The notes below the pieces were generated by a model. It was not told the origin of the DNA. It worked only from the letters and a program-made list of their open reading frames with translations, and did no database searches. 59,466 nt of DNA from an uncultured Massilimicrobiota sp. (GTDB lineage Bacteria > Bacillota_I > Bacilli_A > Erysipelotrichales > Coprobacillaceae): NCBI GenBank assembly GCA_944325245.1, contig CALUZM010000007.1:1-59466 (forward strand). Reading direction: 5' to 3'. A program made the position numbers and the translations under genes. This document shows positions 1-9,126 of this stretch, piece by piece. Each line of letters starts with the position of its first letter. The first letter of the stretch is position 1.

Positions 1-2
1 CA

Positions 3-52
3 AATAAAAATGATGCTAACTCGATAGCAATATCAAATTAGCACCATTTTTT
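3..52 (-). terminator. Rho-independent terminator after the antiterminator gene
   Basis: On the minus strand a 9-bp stem (TGGTGCTAA with TTAGCATCA, one G-U pair) is followed by TTTTTATTTG. The stem pairs better as minus-strand RNA than as plus-strand RNA, where the G-U becomes an A-C mismatch. It lies about 75 bases past the stop of the BglG-type gene; the bases between hold no gene I can see. Confidence 0.7.
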
Positions 53-125
53 TCTTTTTAACTGCCAAAGACAGGTACCATATTCTCAAACCCTTGTCAA
101 GAATTTGAATATTTTTATCAAAACA

Positions 126-956
126 CTACTGAACTGTACTTGATAAAATTCTTTCTAAATGCAATGCTAAATATCCAACTTCTGTTTCTGGCATCTCTTT
201 TTTGAGTATTTTTGATAATGAATGACACATATGTTGTGCCTGCTGATAGGCAAAAGGAAACTTGTCTTTCGTAAATTCACTAATATCCATTTGGAGTTTC
301 TCACCTGTATTAATACGCACAATCAAGAACTTGATATGATTCATCAATCTGGCATAAGAAATAGAATGAACATCTATGACAATATTTAAATCTTTTTGTA
401 ATTGTAAGATTTGTTCGTGAATAATACGTGTTGCTTCCATGGATTCAACAACTTTATTTGTTGATACCGCAGAATGCACATGTAATGTAATAAATCCTAC
501 TTCATCATCATTAATCATTTGAGATGTATATTGAAAAATAATGTCTCTTGCTTCTTGTGCAACTTCATATTCATCAGGGAATAACAACTGAATATCGTAA
601 TGAAATGGATTGGATGGTAAAATATTCTCTTTCATACGTTTCATTGTAAAAAAGATATGGTCTGCTAGTGGTAATAAAATATTGTAATCTATTTTTGCAA
701 ATCTGGCTTCAGCTTTTTTTAAAATTTCATCTGCTATTTCTAAATATATCGGATCAATATATTCAATAATATTTTGAAAATGATCTTTTGACTGATAAGT
801 TTTTTGCATCAGATATTTTTTAGCCTGTGGTGGTATTTCCAAACATTCACCAGCCTTTTTACCAAAACCAATTCCCTTAAACATGACAATGATTTCTTCA
901 TGATCATGCTTGGCTAAAACAGTGTTATTATTCAGCACTTTTATAATTGTATACAT
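126..956 (-). CDS. BglG/LicT-family transcriptional antiterminator (CAT-RBD + 2 PRD)
   Basis: This RNA-binding antiterminator should stabilise a RAT hairpin in the leader of a sugar operon when its PTS regulation domains are in the right phosphorylation state. Residues 1-55 look like the CAT RNA-binding domain (start MYTIIKVLNNN, later FKGIGFGKK). PRD1 spans about 65-170 with His100 and His159, and PRD2 about 172-276 with His207 (RLMNHIKF) and His266 (LALHLERI). The length (276 aa) is normal for the family. It follows ptsG by only 12 bases, so it is cotranscribed and is probably a GlcT/LicT-type regulator. The ptsG leader appears too short to hold a RAT and terminator, so its target may lie elsewhere. 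The family call is firm; the regulated operon is not known. Confidence 0.9.
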   Translation of the reverse strand: MYTIIKVLNNNTVLAKHDHEEIIVMFKGIGFGKKAGECLEIPPQAKKYLMQKTYQSKDHFQNIIEYIDPIYLEIADEILKKAEARFAKIDYNILLPLADHIFFTMKRMKENILPSNPFHYDIQLLFPDEYEVAQEARDIIFQYTSQMINDDEVGFITLHVHSAVSTNKVVESMEATRIIHEQILQLQKDLNIVIDVHSISYARLMNHIKFLIVRINTGEKLQMDISEFTKDKFPFAYQQAQHMCHSLSKILKKEMPETEVGYLALHLERILSSTVQ

Positions 957-968
957 CCTTCTCTTCCC

Positions 969-3059
969 CTAATCGTAAATCTCTAGAACTTTTGTTCCTT
1001 GTTGCATATACCCATAAGACTTTTTCAAAGTCGTTTCTTCAGGTGATTGGGTCACAACCAGCATAATATTGGCATCAGTCGCATGAGCTTGAATATATGC
1101 TAAATCTGCCTGCCACAAAACATCTCCTGTTTTGACTTTTTGATGCAGTTCGACCATCACTTGATATCCTTCACCTTTTAAGTTAACGGTATTCGTACCA
1201 AAATGCAATAAAATTTCAATATCATCATCTCTTTTTATGCCGATAGCATGCTTTGTTGGATAAATCATTGATATTTCACCATCACAAGGTGCCACAATTG
1301 TCCCATTATCTGGTTGAATCATAATGCCATCACCTAAAAGTTTATGTGAAAAAATATCATCAGCCGCCTCTTCTATTGGTAAGACTTCGCCGTCAACAAC
1401 ATTTTTTAATTCTATCTTATTTTGAGAATAAGAAATACTCTTTTCTTCATAATCATATTTTTCAGGGACATGTGCCAGATATTCATCAAGTTTGGTCTTG
1501 ATGGAAGAAGCCTTAGGTCCATAAATAATCTGAATACTATCTCCCTGTAACATCACAGCCGCTGCTCCTGCCTGTTTTAACAATGCTTCATTGACCTTAT
1601 CACGATCATAAATGGTTGCTCTTAAACGTGTAATACAACAATCCAAATCCTCAAAATTATGTCGACCACCTAATCCTTTAATGATTTGCTGACATTGTGA
1701 ATCAAGATATGATTTATCAAAAGAATAATCATATTGAGGCTTTTTGAAGATTGTTAATTTTTGATTATCTTCACGTCCAGGTGTTTTTAAATCAAATTTC
1801 AAAATACAAAAACGAAAACTCAAATAATACAATAAAAAATAAACCACACCAAAGACAATAACCAATATCCAATGTGTTTTATCATTACCCTGTAAAACAC
1901 CAAAAACAAGAAAATCAATGCTGCTGGCAGAAAAAGTAAATCCAATCGCAATCTTAAAAACATGCGCAACAACAAAGGTTGTGGCCGCTAAAAAGACATG
2001 TAATCCAAATAAGAGTGGTGCCGCAAAGACAAATGTGAATTCAATCGGTTCTGTAATTCCTGTCAAAAAACTTGTTAAAGCACCTGAAAGCAAAAGACTC
2101 CCAACAACCTTTTTAGATTCAGGCTTAGCACAATGATACATAGCTAAGGCAGCCCCAGGCAAACCAAACATCATCAAAATAAATTCACCAGAAAAATATC
2201 TTGTCGCTTCACTACTGAAATGTGTTAATGTTGGATCAGATAACTGGGCAAAGAAGATATTTTGTGCCCCTTCAACCAGCGTGCCATTGACCATCATGGA
2301 ACCACCAATAGCGGTCTGATAAAATGGCATATAAAAAACATGATGCAATCCAAATGGTACCAAAGCTCTTTTGAAAATACCATAAATAAAAGTCCCGAAA
2401 TATCCTGAATTTGCTATGAACTGTCCTAAACTAAATATACCTGATTGAATGATGGGCCAGATATAAAACATCATAACCCCAACAAGTAAATAGACAATAG
2501 CTGCAATAATAGGGACAAATCTTTCACCCTCAAAAAATGAAAAAATATCAGGTAATTGAATATTATAAAAACGATTATGCAAAAAACTTACTCCCAATCC
2601 AACAATAATGCCACCGAAGACTCCCATCTGTAAAGAAAGAATTCCACAAACATTGGCAATACTTCCAGTTAGAACATTTTGTACAATCTGATTATTTTCG
2701 ATAACACCTGTTAAAGTTAACATCCCATTAATACTGGCATGCATCACAAAGAAAGCGATAATAGATGATAAGGCAGCAACTTCTTTGGCCTTTTTCGCCA
2801 TTCCCAAAGCAACGGATGCTGCAAACAGTAATGGAATATTTTCAAATAAAACATTCCCTACACCTTTTAACAATAATAAGAAACCGTGAAGAAATGTGCC
2901 ATCACCTAAGATCCATTCTAAATGTAATGAAGCTATTGTTGTAGGATTGGTGAGTGAACTTCCTACTCCTAAAAACAATCCTGCGATCGGCAATACAGCA
3001 ATAGGTAACATCAAACAACGACCAATTCTTTGTAATAGACTAAAAATGCCTTTTTTCAT
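969..3059 (-). CDS. ptsG: PTS glucose-family EIICBA permease
   Basis: This is a membrane sugar permease that phosphorylates its substrate during uptake. Domain order is IIC (about 1-430, multi-pass, with the glucose-family signature GITEPIEF), IIB (about 450-540, active Cys in DCCITRLR) and IIA (about 565-690, His in PTKHAIGIK and in LLHFGTNTV). I start it at the ATG at 3059, preceded by AGGA/AAAGGG. An upstream in-frame GTG at 3080 has only a weak ribosome site. 696 aa is a normal length for a CBA fusion. Glucose is the likely substrate, but N-acetylglucosamine or maltose-type members look alike. It is transcribed from its own promoter and runs into the antiterminator gene. Confidence 0.88.
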   Translation of the reverse strand: MKKGIFSLLQRIGRCLMLPIAVLPIAGLFLGVGSSLTNPTTIASLHLEWILGDGTFLHGFLLLLKGVGNVLFENIPLLFAASVALGMAKKAKEVAALSSIIAFFVMHASINGMLTLTGVIENNQIVQNVLTGSIANVCGILSLQMGVFGGIIVGLGVSFLHNRFYNIQLPDIFSFFEGERFVPIIAAIVYLLVGVMMFYIWPIIQSGIFSLGQFIANSGYFGTFIYGIFKRALVPFGLHHVFYMPFYQTAIGGSMMVNGTLVEGAQNIFFAQLSDPTLTHFSSEATRYFSGEFILMMFGLPGAALAMYHCAKPESKKVVGSLLLSGALTSFLTGITEPIEFTFVFAAPLLFGLHVFLAATTFVVAHVFKIAIGFTFSASSIDFLVFGVLQGNDKTHWILVIVFGVVYFLLYYLSFRFCILKFDLKTPGREDNQKLTIFKKPQYDYSFDKSYLDSQCQQIIKGLGGRHNFEDLDCCITRLRATIYDRDKVNEALLKQAGAAAVMLQGDSIQIIYGPKASSIKTKLDEYLAHVPEKYDYEEKSISYSQNKIELKNVVDGEVLPIEEAADDIFSHKLLGDGIMIQPDNGTIVAPCDGEISMIYPTKHAIGIKRDDDIEILLHFGTNTVNLKGEGYQVMVELHQKVKTGDVLWQADLAYIQAHATDANIMLVVTQSPEETTLKKSYGYMQQGTKVLEIYD

Positions 3060-3094
3060 ATTTCCTAACCCTTTCTTCACTATTCTCTTTTGAT

Positions 3095-3123
3095 ATTGTA
3101 AAGAATATACAAAGAAATGTCTA
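3095..3123 (-). promoter_or_regulatory. ptsG promoter
   Basis: Minus strand: -35 TAGACA (3118-3123), 17-base spacer, -10 TACAAT (3095-3100). Each box matches consensus at five of six positions. The predicted leader is only about 30 bases long, leaving no room for an antitermination hairpin. Confidence 0.65.
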
Positions 3124-3133
3124 TAAAACTTTC

Positions 3134-3166
3134 AAAAAAAGGAAAGACTTATATATCAGCCTTTCC
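3134..3166 (-). terminator. Terminator after enolase
   Basis: Stem GGAAAG (minus) pairs with CTTTCC and is followed by seven T. It lies just past the eno stop and just upstream of the ptsG promoter, so eno and ptsG are separate units unless there is read-through. Confidence 0.8.
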
Positions 3167-3179
3167 ACTTCATTTGTTA

Positions 3180-4534
<1,355 letters not shown>

Positions 4535-4541
4535 CATTAAT

Positions 4542-4570
4542 AGAATAACATATTTTTGATTTCTATTCAA
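4542..4570 (-). promoter_or_regulatory. Probable eno promoter
   Basis: -35 TTGAAT (4565-4570), 17-base spacer, -10 TATTCT (4542-4547) on the minus strand, about 70 bases before the eno start. Each box matches at four of six positions, so the call is moderate. Confidence 0.45.
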
Positions 4571-4640
4571 CTTTAATAAATCAAAAATTTACAATTCATC
4601 ATTAGTATAACTCTTCTTATCATTTCTATACATTCCAAAG

Positions 4641-4667
4641 AAAAAATGACAACATTTTTGTTGCCAT
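4641..4667 (-). terminator. Terminator after pckA
   Basis: Stem ATGGCAACA with TGTTGTCAT (one G-U) followed by six T on the minus strand. The stem begins at the pckA stop codon. Confidence 0.8.
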
Positions 4668-6256
4668 TAAAACGTATTATTAATTTTTCCTCCAGGTCCT
4701 GCATGAATGATGTTTTCCGGGAAATTTGTATATTGTTTAAAATTTTCCTGAAACATTTCTACAAGCTTTTGCGCAGTCACATCATAAGCATCTTTACTCA
4801 CCCACGTTGTTCGAGGATTTAATAGTTCTTGAGGAACACCTGGACAAAAGAGTGGAATGTTCAAATTGAAGAATGGATCAACTTCATAGCTGACATAATC
4901 CAATTCTCCATTAATCGCTGCATCAATCATCGCTCTGGTATATTTTAAAGGAATACGGCGTCCTACTCCATAAGATCCACCAACCCATCCAGTATTAATT
5001 AAGAAAACATTAGAACCTGCTTTTGTCATACGCTTTTGAAATTGTTTCGCATAAAGTAAGGGATCCATTGGTAAAAATGGTTCTCCAAAACATGTTGAAA
5101 AAGTGGCCTGTGGTTCCGTAATGCCATTTTCTGTACCCGCCAGTTTACTTGTATAACCTGATACAAAGTGATAAACAGCTGAATTTTGATCCAGTTTAGA
5201 AATAGGTGGTAAAACACCAAAGGCATCAGCTGCTAAAAAGAAGATTGTCTTAGGAATGGGTCCCATCCCACTTGGTTCAATATTCTTAATAAATTCAAGT
5301 GGATAACCGACACGTGTATTTTCAGTAATAGAATCATCATCAAAATCAATGATTCTCGTATCTTCAAATAAACAGACATTTTCTGCCATAGCTCCAAATC
5401 TAACAGCATCCCATATATCAGGTTCATTTTTTTGTGAAAGATTAATACATTTTGCATAACATCCACCTTCAAAATTAAAGACTGATGTACGTGACCAGCC
5501 ATGTTCATCATCACCTATTAATTTTCTATTTGGATCAGTTGATAACGTTGTTTTTCCTGTCCCTGATAAACCAAAAAACAAAGCTGTATTTCCATCTTCT
5601 CCAATATTTGCTGAACAGTGCATTGTAAAGACATTGCGTTGTGGCAACATGTAATTCATGACACAGAAAATACTCTTTTTGATTTCTCCAGAATATCCTG
5701 TCCCTGCAATCAATACAATTTGCTTTTCATAGTCAATCATAACTGCGACATCACTATTTAAACCGACTGTTGCAGCAATATGACAATCTGGCGCAACCAA
5801 CACCAGATAATCTTCCTGAAAATGCTGTAATTCTCGAGGTGTTGGTTTAATTAATAAATTAGAAATAAATAAGTTCTGACTGGCTTTTTCATTAATAATT
5901 CTAAAACCATAAGAATATTTAGGATTAGCCCCAGCATAACCATCAAAAATATATAAGTCTTTATCTTGAAAATGTTCAATAATCGCTTGATAAACCTTAT
6001 CAAACTGTTCTCTCGTAGCTGGTTGATTCACTTTACCCCAGGCAATTTTATTATGAACAGCAGGTGTATCAACAACATATTTATCCTGAGGCGAACGTCC
6101 TGTTCTTTCTCCTGTTTCCACACATAGACATCCTGCTCGACTTAGACGTCCTTCTTTTTTAATCAACGCTTTTTCTATAAGTGAGCCAGCAGGAATATTT
6201 CTAAACACTTGCCCATTTGTATGGATACCATATTTTTCAATACCATAGCTTTCCAT
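4667..6256 (-). CDS. pckA: Phosphoenolpyruvate carboxykinase (ATP)
   Basis: Converts oxaloacetate and ATP to PEP, CO2 and ADP; in fermentative anaerobes it often runs the other way. ATP-type hallmarks: GERTGRSPQDK (oxaloacetate-binding Arg), the P-loop GLSGTGKTT (about 229-237) and the second kinase motif LIGDDEHGW (about 247-254). I start it at the ATG at 6256, seven bases after AAGGAGAG; an upstream TTG at 6277 would sit on its own ribosome site. 529 aa is typical. It is a single-gene unit with its own terminator. An inverted repeat upstream (6320-6335) could be an operator. Confidence 0.96.
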   Translation of the reverse strand: MESYGIEKYGIHTNGQVFRNIPAGSLIEKALIKKEGRLSRAGCLCVETGERTGRSPQDKYVVDTPAVHNKIAWGKVNQPATREQFDKVYQAIIEHFQDKDLYIFDGYAGANPKYSYGFRIINEKASQNLFISNLLIKPTPRELQHFQEDYLVLVAPDCHIAATVGLNSDVAVMIDYEKQIVLIAGTGYSGEIKKSIFCVMNYMLPQRNVFTMHCSANIGEDGNTALFFGLSGTGKTTLSTDPNRKLIGDDEHGWSRTSVFNFEGGCYAKCINLSQKNEPDIWDAVRFGAMAENVCLFEDTRIIDFDDDSITENTRVGYPLEFIKNIEPSGMGPIPKTIFFLAADAFGVLPPISKLDQNSAVYHFVSGYTSKLAGTENGITEPQATFSTCFGEPFLPMDPLLYAKQFQKRMTKAGSNVFLINTGWVGGSYGVGRRIPLKYTRAMIDAAINGELDYVSYEVDPFFNLNIPLFCPGVPQELLNPRTTWVSKDAYDVTAQKLVEMFQENFKQYTNFPENIIHAGPGGKINNTF

Positions 6257-6337
6257 ATAATCTCTCCTTTCCTTCAAGTCTCCTTTCTTTTATTTTATAA
6301 AAAATAATGAACTACCACAAGAAAACTCGTTTCTCCA

Positions 6338-6364
6338 ACAAAAAAAGGATTCCTGAGAATCCTT
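6338..6364 (-). terminator. Terminator after the TIM-barrel-like gene
   Basis: Perfect 8-bp stem AAGGATTC/GAATCCTT with a CTGA-type loop, then seven T on the minus strand. The stem overlaps the stop codon. Confidence 0.85.
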
Positions 6365-7256
6365 ATCTATTCACTGAAGATGCAATTTTATGATATGTCC
6401 AACGTTTACCTCTAATCGCAACAGATAATGCCATAATATTTTCAGGTAAAGCAATACCACACCAACCAGCATCACCAATATGTTGAATATCAATACCACA
6501 ACGTTTATTAACCAAAGCAATTTGTCTAATTGTTCCTTCATCACTACCTTCTTGAGAAGTTCCAATAGAACTTAATGATAAAGCACCTTTCGATTTAATT
6601 AATTTACAAGCAGCAGTGACTTCTTCTTCTGATAAACCAGGTACCGTATAAACAGCAGGCATTAAAATAATATCAGCACCTGCATCAATAAATCTTTCAA
6701 TGCTATCTAAATCAACTAAAGCCTCATCAATTCCTGAAGAATGCATCTTACCAGCAATAATCATTCCACCAAAGTATTCTTTCGCAAGTTTAATAGCATT
6801 TTCAATAGATGCATTACTTACACCAGTTCCTGGATTTCCAGTTAAACAAATAAAATCAAAACCTAATTCCTTAGCTTTTATGAACGTTTCTTTTGTTGCA
6901 TGACGTCCACTAGAAATTTCTAATCTGTTTTCCATCATTTTTGCATTTTCATCAATTGGTTCAAGATTACATCCCACTGGTCTACCAATTAATTTCTTTA
7001 ATAATTTCACAGGTTCATCTGTTTCAGGTAAACCATTGATATGAGGATGATTACAATCAAAAACATTTAACAAAACCATATCACTTCCAAAAGAAACTGC
7101 CAATTCAGCATTTGTTAAATCACCAAGTAAAGGTGGACAAGCAACAACAGTTTCTGTCATAATTGTTCTTCCTTCACTCGCTAAAATAGATTGTTTCAAT
7201 TCATCTTTATTCATTGATAACATTTCACTTGTTGTACAATTTAATAATCTTTTCAT
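6363..7256 (-). CDS. TIM-barrel-like protein of unknown function (DUF7916-like)
   Basis: A 297-aa soluble protein I cannot assign to a reaction. Alternating strand-helix segments and the phrases ICLTGNPGTGV, GMIIAGKMH, AGADIILMPAVYTVPG and IQHIGDAGW look like a TIM barrel with phosphate-binding loops, as in PEP-mutase or aldolase relatives. I recall similar proteins near PTS genes, now called DUF7916, but this is from memory. The ribosome site is AGGAGG, nine bases before the ATG. It has a near-consensus promoter overlapped by a cre-like sequence and sits next to pckA, so a role in carbon metabolism under catabolite control is plausible. No frameshift is seen. Confidence 0.6.
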   Translation of the reverse strand: MKRLLNCTTSEMLSMNKDELKQSILASEGRTIMTETVVACPPLLGDLTNAELAVSFGSDMVLLNVFDCNHPHINGLPETDEPVKLLKKLIGRPVGCNLEPIDENAKMMENRLEISSGRHATKETFIKAKELGFDFICLTGNPGTGVSNASIENAIKLAKEYFGGMIIAGKMHSSGIDEALVDLDSIERFIDAGADIILMPAVYTVPGLSEEEVTAACKLIKSKGALSLSSIGTSQEGSDEGTIRQIALVNKRCGIDIQHIGDAGWCGIALPENIMALSVAIRGKRWTYHKIASSVNR

Positions 7257-7278
7257 TTCCCGTATCCTCCTGTGAAAT

Positions 7279-7307
7279 ATTATATCGCTATATTATAACG
7301 CTTTCAA
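7279..7307 (-). promoter_or_regulatory. Strong sigma-A promoter of the TIM-barrel-like gene
   Basis: -35 TTGAAA (7302-7307), 17-base spacer, -10 TATAAT (7279-7284) on the minus strand. It fits in the 55-base gap after the second ABC gene, so the TIM-barrel-like gene is an independent unit. Confidence 0.8.
7292..7307. promoter_or_regulatory. cre-like site (CcpA) across the -35/spacer
   Basis: Minus-strand TTGAAAGCGTTATAAT matches the cre consensus WTGNNARCGNWWWCAW except one position (A for C). It covers the -35 box and part of the spacer, a position where CcpA binding would repress. Confidence 0.55.
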
Positions 7308-7311
7308 CATA

Positions 7312-9126
7312 TTAATTCCTAAAGATTTTTTCAGGATTTAAATTCTTCACTATAACACAGGATAGAAGACAAGAACTTAATAAAGATAATCCATAAATGA
7401 AACATAAAATCCTAATCATCTCTAACGATTGTATGTTAAGAATCCAAGATAGTAGCAATACCAATATCAAAGATAAAACCATCTTCAACAATTGATCGAT
7501 ATTTAAAATATATATAAATTCATTAAACATAACCCCATTTGCTTTAAGAATAGTTAATTCCTTTTCACGTCTTTTCAATGACCAATAACACATATAAGCA
7601 AAAATCAAAGCAAACAATATAATGGTAATGTATTTTTCCATTGTGTACATACGAATTGTGTCACTTTTCGTATTCATTAATAAATTAACATCTTGAAATG
7701 CATCATTAATATTCACATTTTCACTATAATTCTTGATATACTCTTCAACTGAAACAAGCGAGTCGATATTCTCACAAAATATCACATAGGCACTTTTTAC
7801 TGGTTGTACTCCTCCCTGTGTTGCCAAAATTTCCATATCCTCATAATTCATCAACATATAATCCAATGAACGATCGTAGGCTACATTCATTCCTATTGAT
7901 AGAATTCCACTAACTGGAATTTGTTGAATAACCTTTGTTTCATTATTAAAAATAAATTCTGATAAATGATAATCATTTTTATCATTAAGTAATTGATAAA
8001 TACTGTGATAAGAAGGATAAAGGTGTCTATCTTCCTGAATTGTTTGAAATAATTTCCCATTTAACTGATTTTCAGGATATAGAGGATAAACAGGAATTTG
8101 ACGACTATCTACTTGAACTGATAAATCATAGAAAGGATAAACCCTTTTCACTCCTAAGTGATTTTGAATACCTTCTATGAAATCTTGTGATAAAGGGGAC
8201 GCTTTATTATAAACTCCTAATTTCTGTGCTACATCATTACTTTCAATCATGATTTGAAAATCTGATAAACGACTCATCTGATAATCAATTCCAACCTGTG
8301 CCTGATCTATAGATTTTTGAATAATGAATGTCCCTAAACTTCCTAAAGTCAAAACAATAATCATAAAAATATTTATCAATCTTTCATTTTGAAAACAATG
8401 TTTTAAATAATACAAAAGAAAACGTACTTGCTGATGTTTTGACTTTTGTATGAACATTATCGGGTCATCTTGACATTCTTTTTTTAATACTATTCCTTGC
8501 TCATTCATTTCATAAATACAATCGGCGTATTCTTTAGCTATATAGCTATGACTTGCTACAATAATCGTACAATTTTCTGTTTTTAATAAGTCTTTTAATA
8601 ACTGAAAAATTTCTCTTTCATTTATTTCATCTAAAGCACTTGTCGGTTCGTCTAAAATCAAAATTTCTGGTTTTTTCAGCAAAGCACAGGCAATCGCTAA
8701 TCTTTGTTTTTCACCTCCTGATAAAGTCATAACCTTTTGATTAAAATCATGATAAAGATGCACCTTATCTAACAACGGCCTCATTGCAGCTTGCTCAAAA
8801 GGTTCACCACTTAAATAACTATAATATTTTAAACATTCAGTTACAGTCATGTTTTCAAGCAATCCATAATCCTGAAAAACATATCCAATAGAATATCTTC
8901 TTAATTTTGTCTGTTGACGACGACTAAGAGTTATGAAATCCTGTTTATGATACATATAATGATAATCTTGGTCATATGAAATCAAGCCTAATTTATATAA
9001 TAAAGTTGTTTTCCCACTTCCACTTAAACCTTGAATAAAGGTTAAATGATGTTCAGGAATCAATAAACTTTGTTTTTTTACTTTCTTTGATGTATAACGT
9101 GTCGACACATGCGTTAGTTCAATCAT
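7312..9126 (-). CDS. ABC transporter, ATPase fused to FtsX-like permease (second of pair)
   Basis: N-terminal ATPase: Walker A GLSGSGKTT (33-41), signature LSGGEKQ (135-141), Walker B ILILDE (155-160), H-loop His193. A first membrane helix near 255-275 is followed by a large extracytoplasmic region of about 240 residues and three C-terminal helices, the MacB/FtsX layout. Such proteins usually drive peptide or antibiotic efflux or envelope mechanotransmission rather than uptake. I start it at the ATG at 9126 (604 aa), with GGGAGGG upstream and ATGA overlap with the preceding ABC gene, so the two are translationally coupled and probably form a heterodimer. No terminator follows before the next promoter. 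The substrate is unknown; self-immunity or export for the small secreted protein upstream is an inference. Confidence 0.85.
   Translation of the reverse strand: MIELTHVSTRYTSKKVKKQSLLIPEHHLTFIQGLSGSGKTTLLYKLGLISYDQDYHYMYHKQDFITLSRRQQTKLRRYSIGYVFQDYGLLENMTVTECLKYYSYLSGEPFEQAAMRPLLDKVHLYHDFNQKVMTLSGGEKQRLAIACALLKKPEILILDEPTSALDEINEREIFQLLKDLLKTENCTIIVASHSYIAKEYADCIYEMNEQGIVLKKECQDDPIMFIQKSKHQQVRFLLYYLKHCFQNERLINIFMIIVLTLGSLGTFIIQKSIDQAQVGIDYQMSRLSDFQIMIESNDVAQKLGVYNKASPLSQDFIEGIQNHLGVKRVYPFYDLSVQVDSRQIPVYPLYPENQLNGKLFQTIQEDRHLYPSYHSIYQLLNDKNDYHLSEFIFNNETKVIQQIPVSGILSIGMNVAYDRSLDYMLMNYEDMEILATQGGVQPVKSAYVIFCENIDSLVSVEEYIKNYSENVNINDAFQDVNLLMNTKSDTIRMYTMEKYITIILFALIFAYMCYWSLKRREKELTILKANGVMFNEFIYILNIDQLLKMVLSLILVLLLSWILNIQSLEMIRILCFIYGLSLLSSCLLSCVIVKNLNPEKIFRN

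Noticed and set aside
60-110. Minus-strand TTGACA as a promoter
   Set aside because: No acceptable -10 at 16-18 bases (TACCTG) and a terminator lies directly downstream.
1918-2136. Plus-strand open frame inside ptsG
   Set aside because: Antisense shadow of a strongly conserved coding region; composition follows the host gene.
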